A stretch of 47,685 nt of DNA from Bacteroidales bacterium (GCA_017527625.1 JAFXPV010000072.1:1-47685); one strand, 5' to 3'; shown: positions 25,743 to 34,945, counted from the stretch's first letter. The notes: a model not told the origin generated them from the letters alone. A program made the numbers and translations.

Positions 25743-27506
25743 ATGAAAAAGTACCTGACCATTGCCACCCTGGTGCTGATTGCTACTGTTGCGTCGGCAC
25801 AGGACGTTAAGACCTTCAAGACGATTGTCGAGATTCCGATTACCTCCGTCAAAAACCAGTACCGCAGCGGAACCTGCTGGGATTTCGCCACACTCGGCTA
25901 CTTCGAGAGCGAGATACTGCGTAAAACCGGCAAGAGCTACGACCTGTGCGAGATGTTCGTAGTCAACAAGGACTATATGGACAACGCCACCCACTACGTA
26001 CGGATGCACGGCTACAGCCAGATTTCGGAAGGCGGCTCCTGCGACGACGTGCTGGAAGTGCTGAAGAACTACGGCATCTGTCCGGAGGACGCTATGCCGG
26101 CCCCCGGCTCTCTGACCGGCGACTCGCTCGCCAACTTCAAGGTGTTTTTCCCCGAGCTGGAGAAGCTGGTGACAAGCATCGTGGACAAGGATGCCAAGGA
26201 GCCTGCATCCAACTGGAAGGCAGATGTCCAGGCACTCATAGACAAATATGTCGGTGCCGCACCGAGGTGGTTCGAATATGAAGGCAAGCGGTACACTCCC
26301 AAGAATTTCGCCGCCACCCTCGGCCTCGACTTCGACGACTATGTGAGCCTCACCAGCTACACCCACCATCCGTTCAACGAATGGTTCGTCATCGAAGCTC
26401 CTTATAAATGGCGGCTGAAACCCAGCTACAACATTCCCATCGAGCAACTTATGGACGTGCTGGACAGCGCCCTGGACGCCGGTTACACCGTAGCCTGGGG
26501 AGGTGACGTGTCGGGGATTGAATTCGACCGTACGTCCGGAGTGGCCGACCTTGCCGCCGGCGTTGTGCCCACACAGCAGCTGAGGCAGGCCCAGTGGGAT
26601 GACTGGCGCTTTACCTACGACCACGTAATGCTTATCTACGGCAGGGCGACCGACGCGGCCGGCAAGCCCTACTATATGGTGAAGAACTCCTGGGGCGACT
26701 ACGGCCCGTATCACGGCATCTGGTATATGTCCCGTGACTATATGACCCTGAACACCACATATCTTTTCCTGAACCGCAACGCGCTGCCCGACGGCCGCAA
26801 CAACAGCAACCTGCAGTGCATTAAAAAGAAAGAGCCGTATTACAAGATTTTTTCTGAATACGACAAGATACCCAACGGCAACGGATGGTCCTATTGGTAC
26901 ATCCCGACAGAGGTAGCGGACACCCTGAACATCAAGGTATCCGAGCTCAACAAGGTGATGGCTTCACACGAACCTCACCAGCACGACCACCACGAGTATT
27001 TCCTGATACTGGAAGGAGATGTGAACTGCTATATGAACGGAGAGGAAACGCTGCTCCACCCGGGAGACGGCTTTATGTGCCCCGGCGAATCGATGCACGC
27101 CCTGCGCAGGACTTCCGCCGACCAGCCTGCCTCATATATGATGTTCACCCTCGAAACTCCGGGCGGACTTGGTTATACGCCTCCCTATTTCAAGACCGAT
27201 TACAAGGCAGCTGACTGCTATGTGCCTTTCAGCAAGAAGAAGAGTTTCTGGTATCTGAAACCCAGCCAGACCCTCGGAGGGCTCAACATCCAGTCTCTGC
27301 GCATCAAGAAGGGACGCAGCAGCAACGACTCGGCTGACGGCCGTCAGCTGGCCTACGTCGTTCTCGAGGGAACGGCTGAGGTAACGATCGACGGAGTGCC
27401 CGTAGAACTGCCTGCACCTGCAGTAGGCTATGTCCCCGCAGGTTCAGCAGGCTCGATCATGGCTCTGTCAGACAATGTCAGGTTCCTGAAGGTCAGGACC
27501 CACTGA
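25743..27506 (+). CDS. Exported C1B-type cysteine peptidase fused to a C-terminal cupin region
   Basis: 587 residues with a signal peptide cleaved near residue 19. Residues ~25-350 are a bleomycin hydrolase/aminopeptidase C-like (C1B) domain with Gln39 and Cys45 in NQYRSGTCWDF, His294 in TYDHVMLIYG and Asn315 in YMVKNSWG. C1B enzymes normally end soon after the NRNALP segment seen at 344-349. Here the chain continues with a cupin at ~395-470 (PHQHDHHEYFLILEG at 411-425, later His452) and a second, metal-less cupin-like half at ~505-587. It should act in the periplasm as an aminopeptidase; the cupin may bind a metal or ligand. It starts 10 bases after the ADH-ALDH stop, hence the same operon. 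Confidence 0.85.
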   Translation: MKKYLTIATLVLIATVASAQDVKTFKTIVEIPITSVKNQYRSGTCWDFATLGYFESEILRKTGKSYDLCEMFVVNKDYMDNATHYVRMHGYSQISEGGSCDDVLEVLKNYGICPEDAMPAPGSLTGDSLANFKVFFPELEKLVTSIVDKDAKEPASNWKADVQALIDKYVGAAPRWFEYEGKRYTPKNFAATLGLDFDDYVSLTSYTHHPFNEWFVIEAPYKWRLKPSYNIPIEQLMDVLDSALDAGYTVAWGGDVSGIEFDRTSGVADLAAGVVPTQQLRQAQWDDWRFTYDHVMLIYGRATDAAGKPYYMVKNSWGDYGPYHGIWYMSRDYMTLNTTYLFLNRNALPDGRNNSNLQCIKKKEPYYKIFSEYDKIPNGNGWSYWYIPTEVADTLNIKVSELNKVMASHEPHQHDHHEYFLILEGDVNCYMNGEETLLHPGDGFMCPGESMHALRRTSADQPASYMMFTLETPGGLGYTPPYFKTDYKAADCYVPFSKKKSFWYLKPSQTLGGLNIQSLRIKKGRSSNDSADGRQLAYVVLEGTAEVTIDGVPVELPAPAVGYVPAGSAGSIMALSDNVRFLKVRTH

Positions 27507-27514
27507 TCATTCAA

Positions 27515-28813
27515 TTAAGGCTCAATGACGCGGTAGTGGCCGCTCAGGTGCATAAAGGCGAAGAGGCGCAGCAGGCCGTCATAATAGGCATCGAAATACC
27601 CGTCTTCGTAGGGCTTGTTCTCGCTGTCCCACAGACGCTGTGCAAACTCACGGGCGATTTCGTGGTCAGCGGCCAGAGTTGCTGCAGCCAGAGTTGATAC
27701 AAGACCGACTGAGTGGCGTGTGCCCGTGCCGCGGTATTGTCCCATACCTGCCGGCATTGCGAATTCGACCTCGGTGCCGTCCACGTTATACTGGTCAGCG
27801 AAGCTGTCGATTCCCTTGGAATAGAAGAAGTCCTGAATAGTGTTGGCATACCAGGTCTGCCATTCGCGGTCGGCGCAGGCCCACGAGTAGTCAAGGGCAA
27901 TGTTCATAGGCACGCGCCACGAGTCGAAACGGAAAGCCGGCTTCGACCTGCGTCCGAAGAAGGCAGGCTGCTCGATGAATGAGCCGTCGAAATTGTTGGT
28001 GTCCGGGTTCAGTCCGGTATTCTTGTCGATGGTCTTGTGCAGGTATTCACGGCTTGCCTTGGCGCACTCTCGGTAAAAATCCGCACGGCCGTCGTCAGCC
28101 CAGCGGGCCCACACTTCATAGAAAGCGGGAATGTGGTAAGAAGGATCTGTGTATCCCGGACCCCTTCCGTCAGGAGTGAAGTTGATCAGGTGACGCTCTT
28201 TGTCTATGAAAGGATAAATACCTTCCGAGCCGTCTTTCTCCCACGAAGAATTGAGAATGAACTGTGCCTCCTTGAGGTAGTTGATGTCGCCGTCATTACC
28301 CCAGCGGTTGGAAGCGAAAATCAGCGAAGTGATGAAATACAGCTCTCCGTCAGAGGCAGGTCCGGCTCCACGGATGGTACCGTCCGGACTGAGGCTCCAG
28401 GCGAAATAACCTTTCATCGGGCCGTCCTGGTACTGCATATATTTCTTCGCCCAGCGGAACAGGCGGTCGAACTCTTCTTTCTTGTCCAACTGGACGGTAA
28501 CCATCATACCATAGGACATACCTTCGGTGCGGGCGTCGAAATTCTTGACATCGGACATATACGCCATATCATCACCGACCTCGAAGTATACTTTGTCGGG
28601 GCCGTAGAAGACCTCCTGGAAAATGCTTTCAAGCTTGGCATCGATTTCCTTTTTGGGATAACCCATCTCGGCAAATACATTGCGGTACTTATGGGTATCA
28701 AAACCGCCTTTGGTCCAGGGCTTCAATTGTTTCTGTGAGCACGACGGCAACATCAGCAAAAAGCAGGCTGCCATTACTGAATAGATAATCCTCCTGAATA
28801 ACGCTGTTTTCAT
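27515..28813 (-). CDS. GH8 reducing-end xylose-releasing exo-oligoxylanase-like lipoprotein
   Basis: 432 residues with a lipoprotein signal (Cys25). It shows the GH8 (alpha/alpha)6 barrel pattern of Rex enzymes: Glu97 in ARTEGMSYGMM (acid), Asp155 in PASDGELYF, and Asp297 in FRFDSWRVPMN (base). The 58-residue spacing of the first two equals that of the Bacillus halodurans Rex pair. Rex enzymes remove xylose from the reducing end of xylo-oligosaccharides. It lies 15 bases downstream of the GH2 gene and is co-transcribed with it, so the pair may act on a decorated xylan fragment, which is inference. Confidence 0.9.
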   Translation of the reverse strand: MKTALFRRIIYSVMAACFLLMLPSCSQKQLKPWTKGGFDTHKYRNVFAEMGYPKKEIDAKLESIFQEVFYGPDKVYFEVGDDMAYMSDVKNFDARTEGMSYGMMVTVQLDKKEEFDRLFRWAKKYMQYQDGPMKGYFAWSLSPDGTIRGAGPASDGELYFITSLIFASNRWGNDGDINYLKEAQFILNSSWEKDGSEGIYPFIDKERHLINFTPDGRGPGYTDPSYHIPAFYEVWARWADDGRADFYRECAKASREYLHKTIDKNTGLNPDTNNFDGSFIEQPAFFGRRSKPAFRFDSWRVPMNIALDYSWACADREWQTWYANTIQDFFYSKGIDSFADQYNVDGTEVEFAMPAGMGQYRGTGTRHSVGLVSTLAAATLAADHEIAREFAQRLWDSENKPYEDGYFDAYYDGLLRLFAFMHLSGHYRVIEP

Positions 28814-28828
28814 ATCTTTAGTTTTAGT

Positions 28829-31800
28829 TTATTTCCTGACTGGTTGGATGGTTATTGTACGTACATATCCTGCGGGATAAGCACGGTAGGCATCGAAGAT
28901 GCCGCGGGCTGTACATCCGACGCCGGAAGTGGCATAGTCAAGGTTGAGGGTTACATCGCCTCCCCTTTCCAGCTGATACTGATAGACTGCCTTGGTAAGG
29001 TTGTCGGTAGTGCAGTCGTAGGCGTTGAAGGCGAAAGGTTCGTCCATCGAGAACTCCAGCCCGACTCCTGACTCATCAGTAATCCTTACCCAACGGTTGT
29101 CTGTCCTCAAGCCGTAGTCCTGCGGGATGAGGTAAGGCTCGTACATAGCGTCGACATCAGTCTTCCAGATACCTATCCTGTAGCCGCTCTTGCGGTCGGG
29201 GTATGAAGCCTGCGGACCGCGGCCGTACCATTCCACCTGAGTCATCGACTTGTCGAGAGTCAGGGTGACTCCCAGACGCGGCAGCCACTGCGGCATCTGA
29301 CCCTGCGGATTGACCTTGTGCTGCACAGTCAGCGTGCCGTCAGGCGAGACTATCCAGCTGTAAGTCTCGTCGAAGCCGTCGAAGGCCCGTCCGCTGATAT
29401 AAGCGTCAAGCTGGGTGTAACGGCCGGTCCCTGCGCCGAGCAGCGCAATATCCCTGACGTCGATGACGACGTCGTCACCTGCTTCGCGGGCCTGAACGTG
29501 CACAGGCACGAAGGCAAGACGGTCCAGTCCGGCAGAATAGTAATGGGCTGCCAGAACCATACTGTGGCCGATCGAGCCATAGCCAGAAACCCTTGCATTG
29601 CCTGAGCTGCGGCCGTTCCAGCCGTCCAGCTCGTTGGCCAGCGGAGCACGCCATACGTTGAGACGCAAAGGTTCGCGAAGCGTCTCCTTTCCGTCAATAA
29701 CGGCTGATACCAGTGCGCCGGAAGTGGCGCTGAAACTGTATTTAAAGCCCGTGCCTGATACTGTAACAAAGTTGTTATCTGTGCTTACATTGACCTTGCC
29801 GGAAACTGCAGGCTTCGGTGCGGCAGGTGTATTCCAGGCTTTAAGCTCGAACTGGTCCCAAGACACCTCGTGCCCTGCAGGGGCCCAGAGCTCGTCCTTG
29901 GCCAGCACCGAACTGAAAGTAAGTCGGTACTCCTTGCCGGGAACTGAAGCGGGGCGCACGAGCGGGATGCGGACTACCTTGCGGCTGAGCGGAGCGACGT
30001 CGAGGCTGATGACGCCCGAAGCGACGGTGTCGGCGTCGGCGGTGACAAACCAGCACGTCTTGTAATATGATGCGTTGAGGAAGTGATTGCGGTTCCACAC
30101 CTCGACTGTGCCTTTTTCGGGATCAATGAGCTTGAACGACAGCGGTTGTGTAGCCTTCTTCAGCTGCCACATCTCAGGCTGGACGCTGCGGTCGGGCCAG
30201 ATGCAGCCGTAAGTCCTGGCGCCCACTCCGTAGGTCCAGAAAGTGCCTTCATTTGTCTCTTCTTCGAAATCCAGCCAGATGGCAGCTTGAGTCCTGTCAA
30301 GGGCTGCAGGGCTGAGGGCAGCTGCGAACACGCCGACATTATCTATGACCGCGTCGCAGATATACACGTTGGTGTCCTGTCCCAGAGCTTCTTCGCTGCG
30401 ACCGATGCAAAGCGACAGCGGCAGATTCCTGATGGCCCCGGTCATCGGCTTTGAAGCCACTTCCTTCCTGTCTATAAAAATCTTCATCGCAGCGCCGTCG
30501 TAGGTAGCGGTGACGTTATGCCACTTGCCCTCCCAGTCGGCAGGAAGGTCGGCTGTCAGCACCTGACGGCTGCCATTGTCGATATAGAAATCCAGCTTGT
30601 CGGCGCCCTGCTGCTTGAGGCCGAACTGGTTGTTGCCTTTAGTGATGAGATATCCGCCGCTGGCGTTGTAATGACGGGGCATTATGTCGAGAGTCAGGGT
30701 CAGCTTGTCGCCGGATATTTCCACTGCGTCTGCCCTGTACACCTGAACCCACTGGTCCTGCTTGTTGAAGTCGATCGCCTTGCCGGTGGGACCGTTCACA
30801 AGACGGGCGCGGCCCATTATGTGGGCGGGCACGTTGTTTCCGGATTTGTCTTTAAGGGCGCGGACGGGATCCTCGAGGCCTACGCTGACGAAGTCCCACA
30901 GGGCGCCGCCCATAGTCTTGGGATGGGCATATACCACATCCCAGTAATCGTCGACTCCACCGCCGCCGTTGCCGGCCACAGACAGGTATTCATCCATAAA
31001 CGAAGGACGCATATCTTCCTTGTCGAGGCCGTAGCCAAGCTCGAGCTCCAGGGGCGAAGCATAGCGCGGGCCTACGATGTCCTCGGCCGGATGCTTGGCA
31101 GCGTTGCCGCCGTACATCCAGAATCGGGTCGGGTCGAGAGACTTGCCCTCCTTGATGACCTCGGCGATGTTGTTGCCCTCGCCGCTTTCATTGCCGGCAC
31201 TCCAGAAAATCACGCAGGCGTGGTTGCGGTCGCGGAGCACCATCCTGCGGACGCGTTCGCGGTACATCTCCGTGAATTCGGGCATATCGCTGACATATTC
31301 TGTGGCGTGGGATTCGTCGCCGGTCTCGTCGATGATGAACAGACCGTACTCGTCAGCGAGATCGAGGTATTCGTTCACCGGCGGATAGTGCGAAGTACGC
31401 ACGGCGTTGAAGTTGAAGCTCTTGAGTATCTCGAAGTCTTTGCGGATGACATCTTCGGTCATTGCGTGACCGGTCACCGGATGCTGCATATGCGAGTTGA
31501 CTGCGCTTATCTTGATCTGCTTTCCGTTAAGATAGAACACACCGTCGCGGATTTCAGTCTTCTTGAAGCCGATACGCTTGGTGACCTCATCCACTGTGCG
31601 TCCTGAAGCGTCCTTGAGCGTGAGTTTCAAGTTGTAGAGGACGGGAGTCTCAGATGACCATTTTTTAGGAGAGCGCACCTTCGTGCCGAGACGGACTGTC
31701 TTCTGCCCTCCTGCCGGAATGACGATATCCTTGCTTGTCATCACTGCAACTATGCCTTCGCTGCCGCTGACCTCTGCGTTGAGGCTGTAGCCGGAAGCCT

Positions 31801-32692
31801 GCCTGTTATATGTCTTCAGGTCAACGGCCAGCGACAGGTCAGAATCTGTATACGCAGCGTCGAAGTCTGTAATCACCTGCCAGTCGCGGATATGCGCATC
31901 GGGGAATGCAAGGACTGTCACATCGTCGAAAATGCCGGCCAGGCGCCAGTAATCCTGTCCTTCCAGATAGTAGCCGTCAGAGTATTTGACAACCAGCACG
32001 GCGACTGTATTCCTGCCTGACTTCAGATACGGGGTGATATTGTATTCCGCAGGCTCCTGCGCGCCCTCGTTGTAACCGACCTGCTTGCCGTTGACCCATA
32101 CGAATGAGCCTGAGGCAACCTTTTCGAAGCGCAGGAACACCTGCTCTCCCTTCCACGATGAGGGGAGGTTGAAACTCGTGCGGTAAGCTCCGGTCGGGTT
32201 GAAGTCCATCGGCACGTTGGGCAGCTGCACGGCAAAGGGATTCACCGGACTTGAAAGACGCATCTGGGCCATCCTCTTCTGCTGCTCGCTGGCCGTCGGG
32301 TCATCCAGTATGCGGCGGTACTGCGCCAGACGGCTCTCAGGCATAGTGACCATAAACGGAGCGCTTACATTGCGGAAGATAGCCTGCCCGAAACCCTGCA
32401 TCTCCCAGTTGGAGGGTACGTCGATCAACGGCCACTTGCGGTCGTTGAACGAGGGGCTGAAAAAATCCTTAGGCACGTCGTACGGAGACTCATAATAGTT
32501 GAATTTCCACTTGCCGTTCAGGGAAATGTTGTGGGTCGGGATGTGAAAAGCCCTGCCGGGTTCCTGATTCTGCTCGAAGACAGCGAGGTTTTCGAGGTAA
32601 TACGGAAGGTCCTCAAGATAGGGTTTGCCTTGAGAATAAGCCATTTGCAAAGCAAGCAGACACGAAGCTGCAATCAATACGATTCTGCGCAT
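28829..32692 (-). CDS. Large exported GH2 beta-galactosidase-like enzyme with inserted LamG domain
   Basis: 1287 residues with a signal peptide (cleavage near 21). Order: GH2 sugar-binding jelly roll (~50-280), GH2 immunoglobulin-like domain (~285-375) and TIM barrel (~380-615). The acid/base is Glu502 in SAGNESGEGN and the nucleophile is probably Glu568 in MDEYLSVAGN. A LamG/concanavalin-like domain follows (~620-800), then DUF4981 (~830-925) and a beta-galactosidase small-chain domain (~945-1285) containing EWYGRGPQASYPDRKSG. E. coli LacZ lacks the LamG insert and is about 1020 residues. It acts on beta-galactosides or related plant glycans in the periplasm. It is the first gene of a two-gene operon with the GH8. 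Confidence 0.92.
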   Translation of the reverse strand: MRRIVLIAASCLLALQMAYSQGKPYLEDLPYYLENLAVFEQNQEPGRAFHIPTHNISLNGKWKFNYYESPYDVPKDFFSPSFNDRKWPLIDVPSNWEMQGFGQAIFRNVSAPFMVTMPESRLAQYRRILDDPTASEQQKRMAQMRLSSPVNPFAVQLPNVPMDFNPTGAYRTSFNLPSSWKGEQVFLRFEKVASGSFVWVNGKQVGYNEGAQEPAEYNITPYLKSGRNTVAVLVVKYSDGYYLEGQDYWRLAGIFDDVTVLAFPDAHIRDWQVITDFDAAYTDSDLSLAVDLKTYNRQASGYSLNAEVSGSEGIVAVMTSKDIVIPAGGQKTVRLGTKVRSPKKWSSETPVLYNLKLTLKDASGRTVDEVTKRIGFKKTEIRDGVFYLNGKQIKISAVNSHMQHPVTGHAMTEDVIRKDFEILKSFNFNAVRTSHYPPVNEYLDLADEYGLFIIDETGDESHATEYVSDMPEFTEMYRERVRRMVLRDRNHACVIFWSAGNESGEGNNIAEVIKEGKSLDPTRFWMYGGNAAKHPAEDIVGPRYASPLELELGYGLDKEDMRPSFMDEYLSVAGNGGGGVDDYWDVVYAHPKTMGGALWDFVSVGLEDPVRALKDKSGNNVPAHIMGRARLVNGPTGKAIDFNKQDQWVQVYRADAVEISGDKLTLTLDIMPRHYNASGGYLITKGNNQFGLKQQGADKLDFYIDNGSRQVLTADLPADWEGKWHNVTATYDGAAMKIFIDRKEVASKPMTGAIRNLPLSLCIGRSEEALGQDTNVYICDAVIDNVGVFAAALSPAALDRTQAAIWLDFEEETNEGTFWTYGVGARTYGCIWPDRSVQPEMWQLKKATQPLSFKLIDPEKGTVEVWNRNHFLNASYYKTCWFVTADADTVASGVISLDVAPLSRKVVRIPLVRPASVPGKEYRLTFSSVLAKDELWAPAGHEVSWDQFELKAWNTPAAPKPAVSGKVNVSTDNNFVTVSGTGFKYSFSATSGALVSAVIDGKETLREPLRLNVWRAPLANELDGWNGRSSGNARVSGYGSIGHSMVLAAHYYSAGLDRLAFVPVHVQAREAGDDVVIDVRDIALLGAGTGRYTQLDAYISGRAFDGFDETYSWIVSPDGTLTVQHKVNPQGQMPQWLPRLGVTLTLDKSMTQVEWYGRGPQASYPDRKSGYRIGIWKTDVDAMYEPYLIPQDYGLRTDNRWVRITDESGVGLEFSMDEPFAFNAYDCTTDNLTKAVYQYQLERGGDVTLNLDYATSGVGCTARGIFDAYRAYPAGYVRTITIQPVRK

Positions 32693-32728
32693 ATTTTGAA
32701 AATTAGATAACCGTACGGAAGATTCTTA

Positions 32729-32736
32729 CAAATATA
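32729..32736 (-). promoter_or_regulatory. Bacteroidota -7 promoter element (TATATTTG) for the GH2-GH8 operon
   Basis: TATATTTG on the minus strand is a perfect TAnnTTTG match 36 bases upstream of the GH2 start at 32692. It lies directly beside the plus-strand element at 32738-32745. Confidence 0.6.
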
Positions 32737-32737
32737 C

Positions 32738-32745
32738 TATTTTTG
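32738..32745 (+). promoter_or_regulatory. Bacteroidota -7 promoter element (TATTTTTG) for the radical SAM gene
   Basis: TATTTTTG matches TAnnTTTG exactly, 59 bases before ATG 32805. It is back to back with the GH2 promoter, separated by one base, so the two polymerase footprints would overlap. Confidence 0.45.
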
Positions 32746-32804
32746 ATTTTAAGCTGATTATCGCGATATTTGTCGAGTTAACTAAAGCAAACCGTCAGAT
32801 TACT

Positions 32805-33866
32805 ATGTATTCGGTATTTGACTACCTACACAACGGATTTCTCTATCTCAACAACATAACCAGGCCAAGGCACAAACGGCTCAACCAGCTGATGCTCTAC
32901 TCCACCACAGCCTGCCAGTCACGTTGCAAGCACTGCAACATCTGGCAAAAGCCCGTAGAGCATCTCTCCTTCGAGGAGATCAAAAAAATAATGGCCAGCA
33001 AGTGCGTAGACAAACGCACCACCGTCGGCCTCGAAGGCGGAGAGTTCATCCTCCATCCTGAAGCAGACAAGATATTGGAGTGGTTCCGCGACAACCACCC
33101 CCGCTACACCCTGCTCTCCAACGGACTGGCTCCCCAGAAGGTCATCGACGCCGTGCGACGCTACCGCCCGCACCACGTCTTCCTCTCGCTCGACGGCGAC
33201 AAGGAGTCATACCAGGCCGTGAGGGGACGTGACGGCTATGACCGCGTGATCCAGGTGATCGAGGCTCTGAAAGACGAATTCCCGCTGTCTCTGATGTTCT
33301 GCCTTACTCCGTGGAACGGTTTCAAAGATATGTCCTACGTCATCGAAGTGGCCAAGAAATACAAAATTGACGTGCGCATCGGCATCTACGGCACTATGGC
33401 ATTCTTCGACACTACCAGCGAGCTGATAGAGGACAAGGACTTCATCGCCCAGATTCCGGAAAACATCCACGACACCCAGGAGAATTTCGACTTCGTGGCC
33501 CTCTACGACCAGTGGCGCAGCGGCCACCTGCGTCTCCGGTGCCAGAGCATAATGAGCAGCCTCGTCATCCACAGCAACGGCAACGTCCCGGTATGCCAGA
33601 ATCTCGACCTTGTGCTCGGCAACGTAAAGGAGCAGACCCTCGACGAGATTTTCAACGGCAAGAAGGCCTGTGAGATCCAGTGCAGGCAGTCCAAGGAATG
33701 CAACGGCTGCTGGATCAACTTCCACCGCAAGTACGACATCATCCTGCTCCGCAATCTCGAGCGCTTCCTGCCCAAACGCCTCATCGAGCGTTTCTACGGC
33801 CCCTACCAATGGACTGACGATCCTCGCAAGACTTACCGTCAATACCTCAAAGACATAAGGTTATGA
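32805..33866 (+). CDS. Radical SAM/SPASM-domain protein
   Basis: 353 residues. The radical SAM cluster ligands are Cys37, Cys41 and Cys44 (ACQSRCKHCNIW), followed by the GLEGGEF segment corresponding to the GGE motif. The C-terminal third is SPASM-like: VCQNLDLVLGN and CRQSKECNGCWINF supply cysteines for an auxiliary Fe-S cluster. It is cytoplasmic. Such proteins modify peptides, or act on sugars or other small molecules. No precursor peptide is seen in this window, so a RiPP role has no support. It overlaps the following Gfo/Idh gene by four bases, meaning the two products are made together. Confidence 0.88.
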   Translation: MYSVFDYLHNGFLYLNNITRPRHKRLNQLMLYSTTACQSRCKHCNIWQKPVEHLSFEEIKKIMASKCVDKRTTVGLEGGEFILHPEADKILEWFRDNHPRYTLLSNGLAPQKVIDAVRRYRPHHVFLSLDGDKESYQAVRGRDGYDRVIQVIEALKDEFPLSLMFCLTPWNGFKDMSYVIEVAKKYKIDVRIGIYGTMAFFDTTSELIEDKDFIAQIPENIHDTQENFDFVALYDQWRSGHLRLRCQSIMSSLVIHSNGNVPVCQNLDLVLGNVKEQTLDEIFNGKKACEIQCRQSKECNGCWINFHRKYDIILLRNLERFLPKRLIERFYGPYQWTDDPRKTYRQYLKDIRL

Positions 33867-34900
33867 TGCAAGACCTCATCAAGCGCTACAAGAGCCTCCG
33901 CACTGAGCGCCAGCTCGCCACGGCATACCACGGCCGCTACGCCTTTGTAGGCTATGGCCAGCATTCGATGACCAACCTCTATCCCGTGCTGGATTATCTC
34001 GGAGTGCCGCTGAAATACATCTGCGTTACATCCGAAAACAAAGCCCGGCTCATAGCAGGCAAACGCCCTTCCGTGAAGGTAACCACTTCGCTTGAAGAGA
34101 TCCTCCACGACGAAGAGGTCAGCGGCATATTTGTGTCTGCCACCCCTTCGGCCCATTTTTCGCTGGCCTCGAAGGTCCTCAAGAGCGGCAAGTCACTTTT
34201 CATCGAGAAACCGCCCTGCGCCAGCCTTGCCGAGCTTGACGAACTCATCTCGCTGCAGAAGGGACGCGTCAATCAGTTTGCGATGGCCGGACTGCAGAAA
34301 CGATACGCTCCTGCAGTGCAGATCCTGAAAAAGCGGCTGTGCAGACAGACACCCCTCAGCTACGACCTCCACTACCTCACCGGGGCGTATCCCGAGGGCA
34401 ATGCGCTACTCGACCTGTTCATCCACCCGCTCGACCTGGTCACCTTCCTCTTCGGCAAGCCGGACATTGTCGCCTGCCGCAAGGTGGACAGCCAGTCCCT
34501 GCTGCTGATGCTCCAGCACCCGCAGACCATCGGCACTCTCGAGTTGTCCACTTCATACTCCTGGACCTCGGCCGAAGAGCAGCTTAAAGTCTGCACCGGC
34601 GCGGGCGTCTACCGTCTGTCGCAGATGGAGACTCTGACTTTCGAGCCCGTCGCCCCCACTGTCTTCGGCATTCCGACAGAAAAGATCCGTCCTGCCGGAA
34701 AGACTGTCGAATACCTCTTCGACCGCAACAACTTCAACCCCACCCTCGTCAACAATCAGGTCCATTCGCAGGGCTATTTCAATGAACTGGCCGCCTTCGT
34801 CGACACAGTCGAAGGCCTCAACGGCTCTTCCGCCCCCGGCCTCGAAACCATCCGCGACGCCTACGTCCTCATCGACGGAATCGCACAGCTCATAAAATAA
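33863..34900 (+). CDS. Gfo/Idh/MocA-family NAD(P)-dependent oxidoreductase
   Basis: 345 residues. The Rossmann motif VGYGQHS is at 29-35, followed by the family EKP signature (Glu115-Lys116-Pro117) whose lysine is catalytic, and DLFIHPLD with Asp184 and His188. The family oxidises or reduces sugars, inositols and nucleotide sugars. ATG 33863 overlaps the radical SAM stop by four bases (ATGA); a second ATG follows directly and may be used. It ends just before a strong convergent terminator. Together with the SAM enzyme it may form a two-step modification of a sugar or cofactor, which is inference. Confidence 0.9.
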   Translation: MMQDLIKRYKSLRTERQLATAYHGRYAFVGYGQHSMTNLYPVLDYLGVPLKYICVTSENKARLIAGKRPSVKVTTSLEEILHDEEVSGIFVSATPSAHFSLASKVLKSGKSLFIEKPPCASLAELDELISLQKGRVNQFAMAGLQKRYAPAVQILKKRLCRQTPLSYDLHYLTGAYPEGNALLDLFIHPLDLVTFLFGKPDIVACRKVDSQSLLLMLQHPQTIGTLELSTSYSWTSAEEQLKVCTGAGVYRLSQMETLTFEPVAPTVFGIPTEKIRPAGKTVEYLFDRNNFNPTLVNNQVHSQGYFNELAAFVDTVEGLNGSSAPGLETIRDAYVLIDGIAQLIK

Positions 34901-34933
34901 AAGAAGCGGCCCGTGAAGGCCGCTTCTTTTATT
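34896..34933. terminator. Bidirectional intrinsic terminator
   Basis: Perfect 16-bp stem: left arm 34896-34911 (core AAGAAGCGGCC), loop CGTGAA, right arm 34918-34933 (core GGCCGCTTCTT). The arms carry A-rich and T-rich ends, so it serves both strands. It lies at the stop of the Gfo/Idh gene and 13 bases beyond the end of the convergent DUF5692 gene. Confidence 0.9.
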
Positions 34934-34945
34934 GGATCAGATAAA

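Noticed and set aside
26260..26285. GGTTCGAATA resembling a tRNA T-arm
   Set aside because: It lies inside the C1B peptidase coding sequence with no cloverleaf around it. No tRNA was found in the window.
30518..31606. 362-codon plus-strand frame opposite GH2
   Set aside because: Mirror frame of a well-conserved enzyme. The translation is Val/Ala/His-rich with no known motif.
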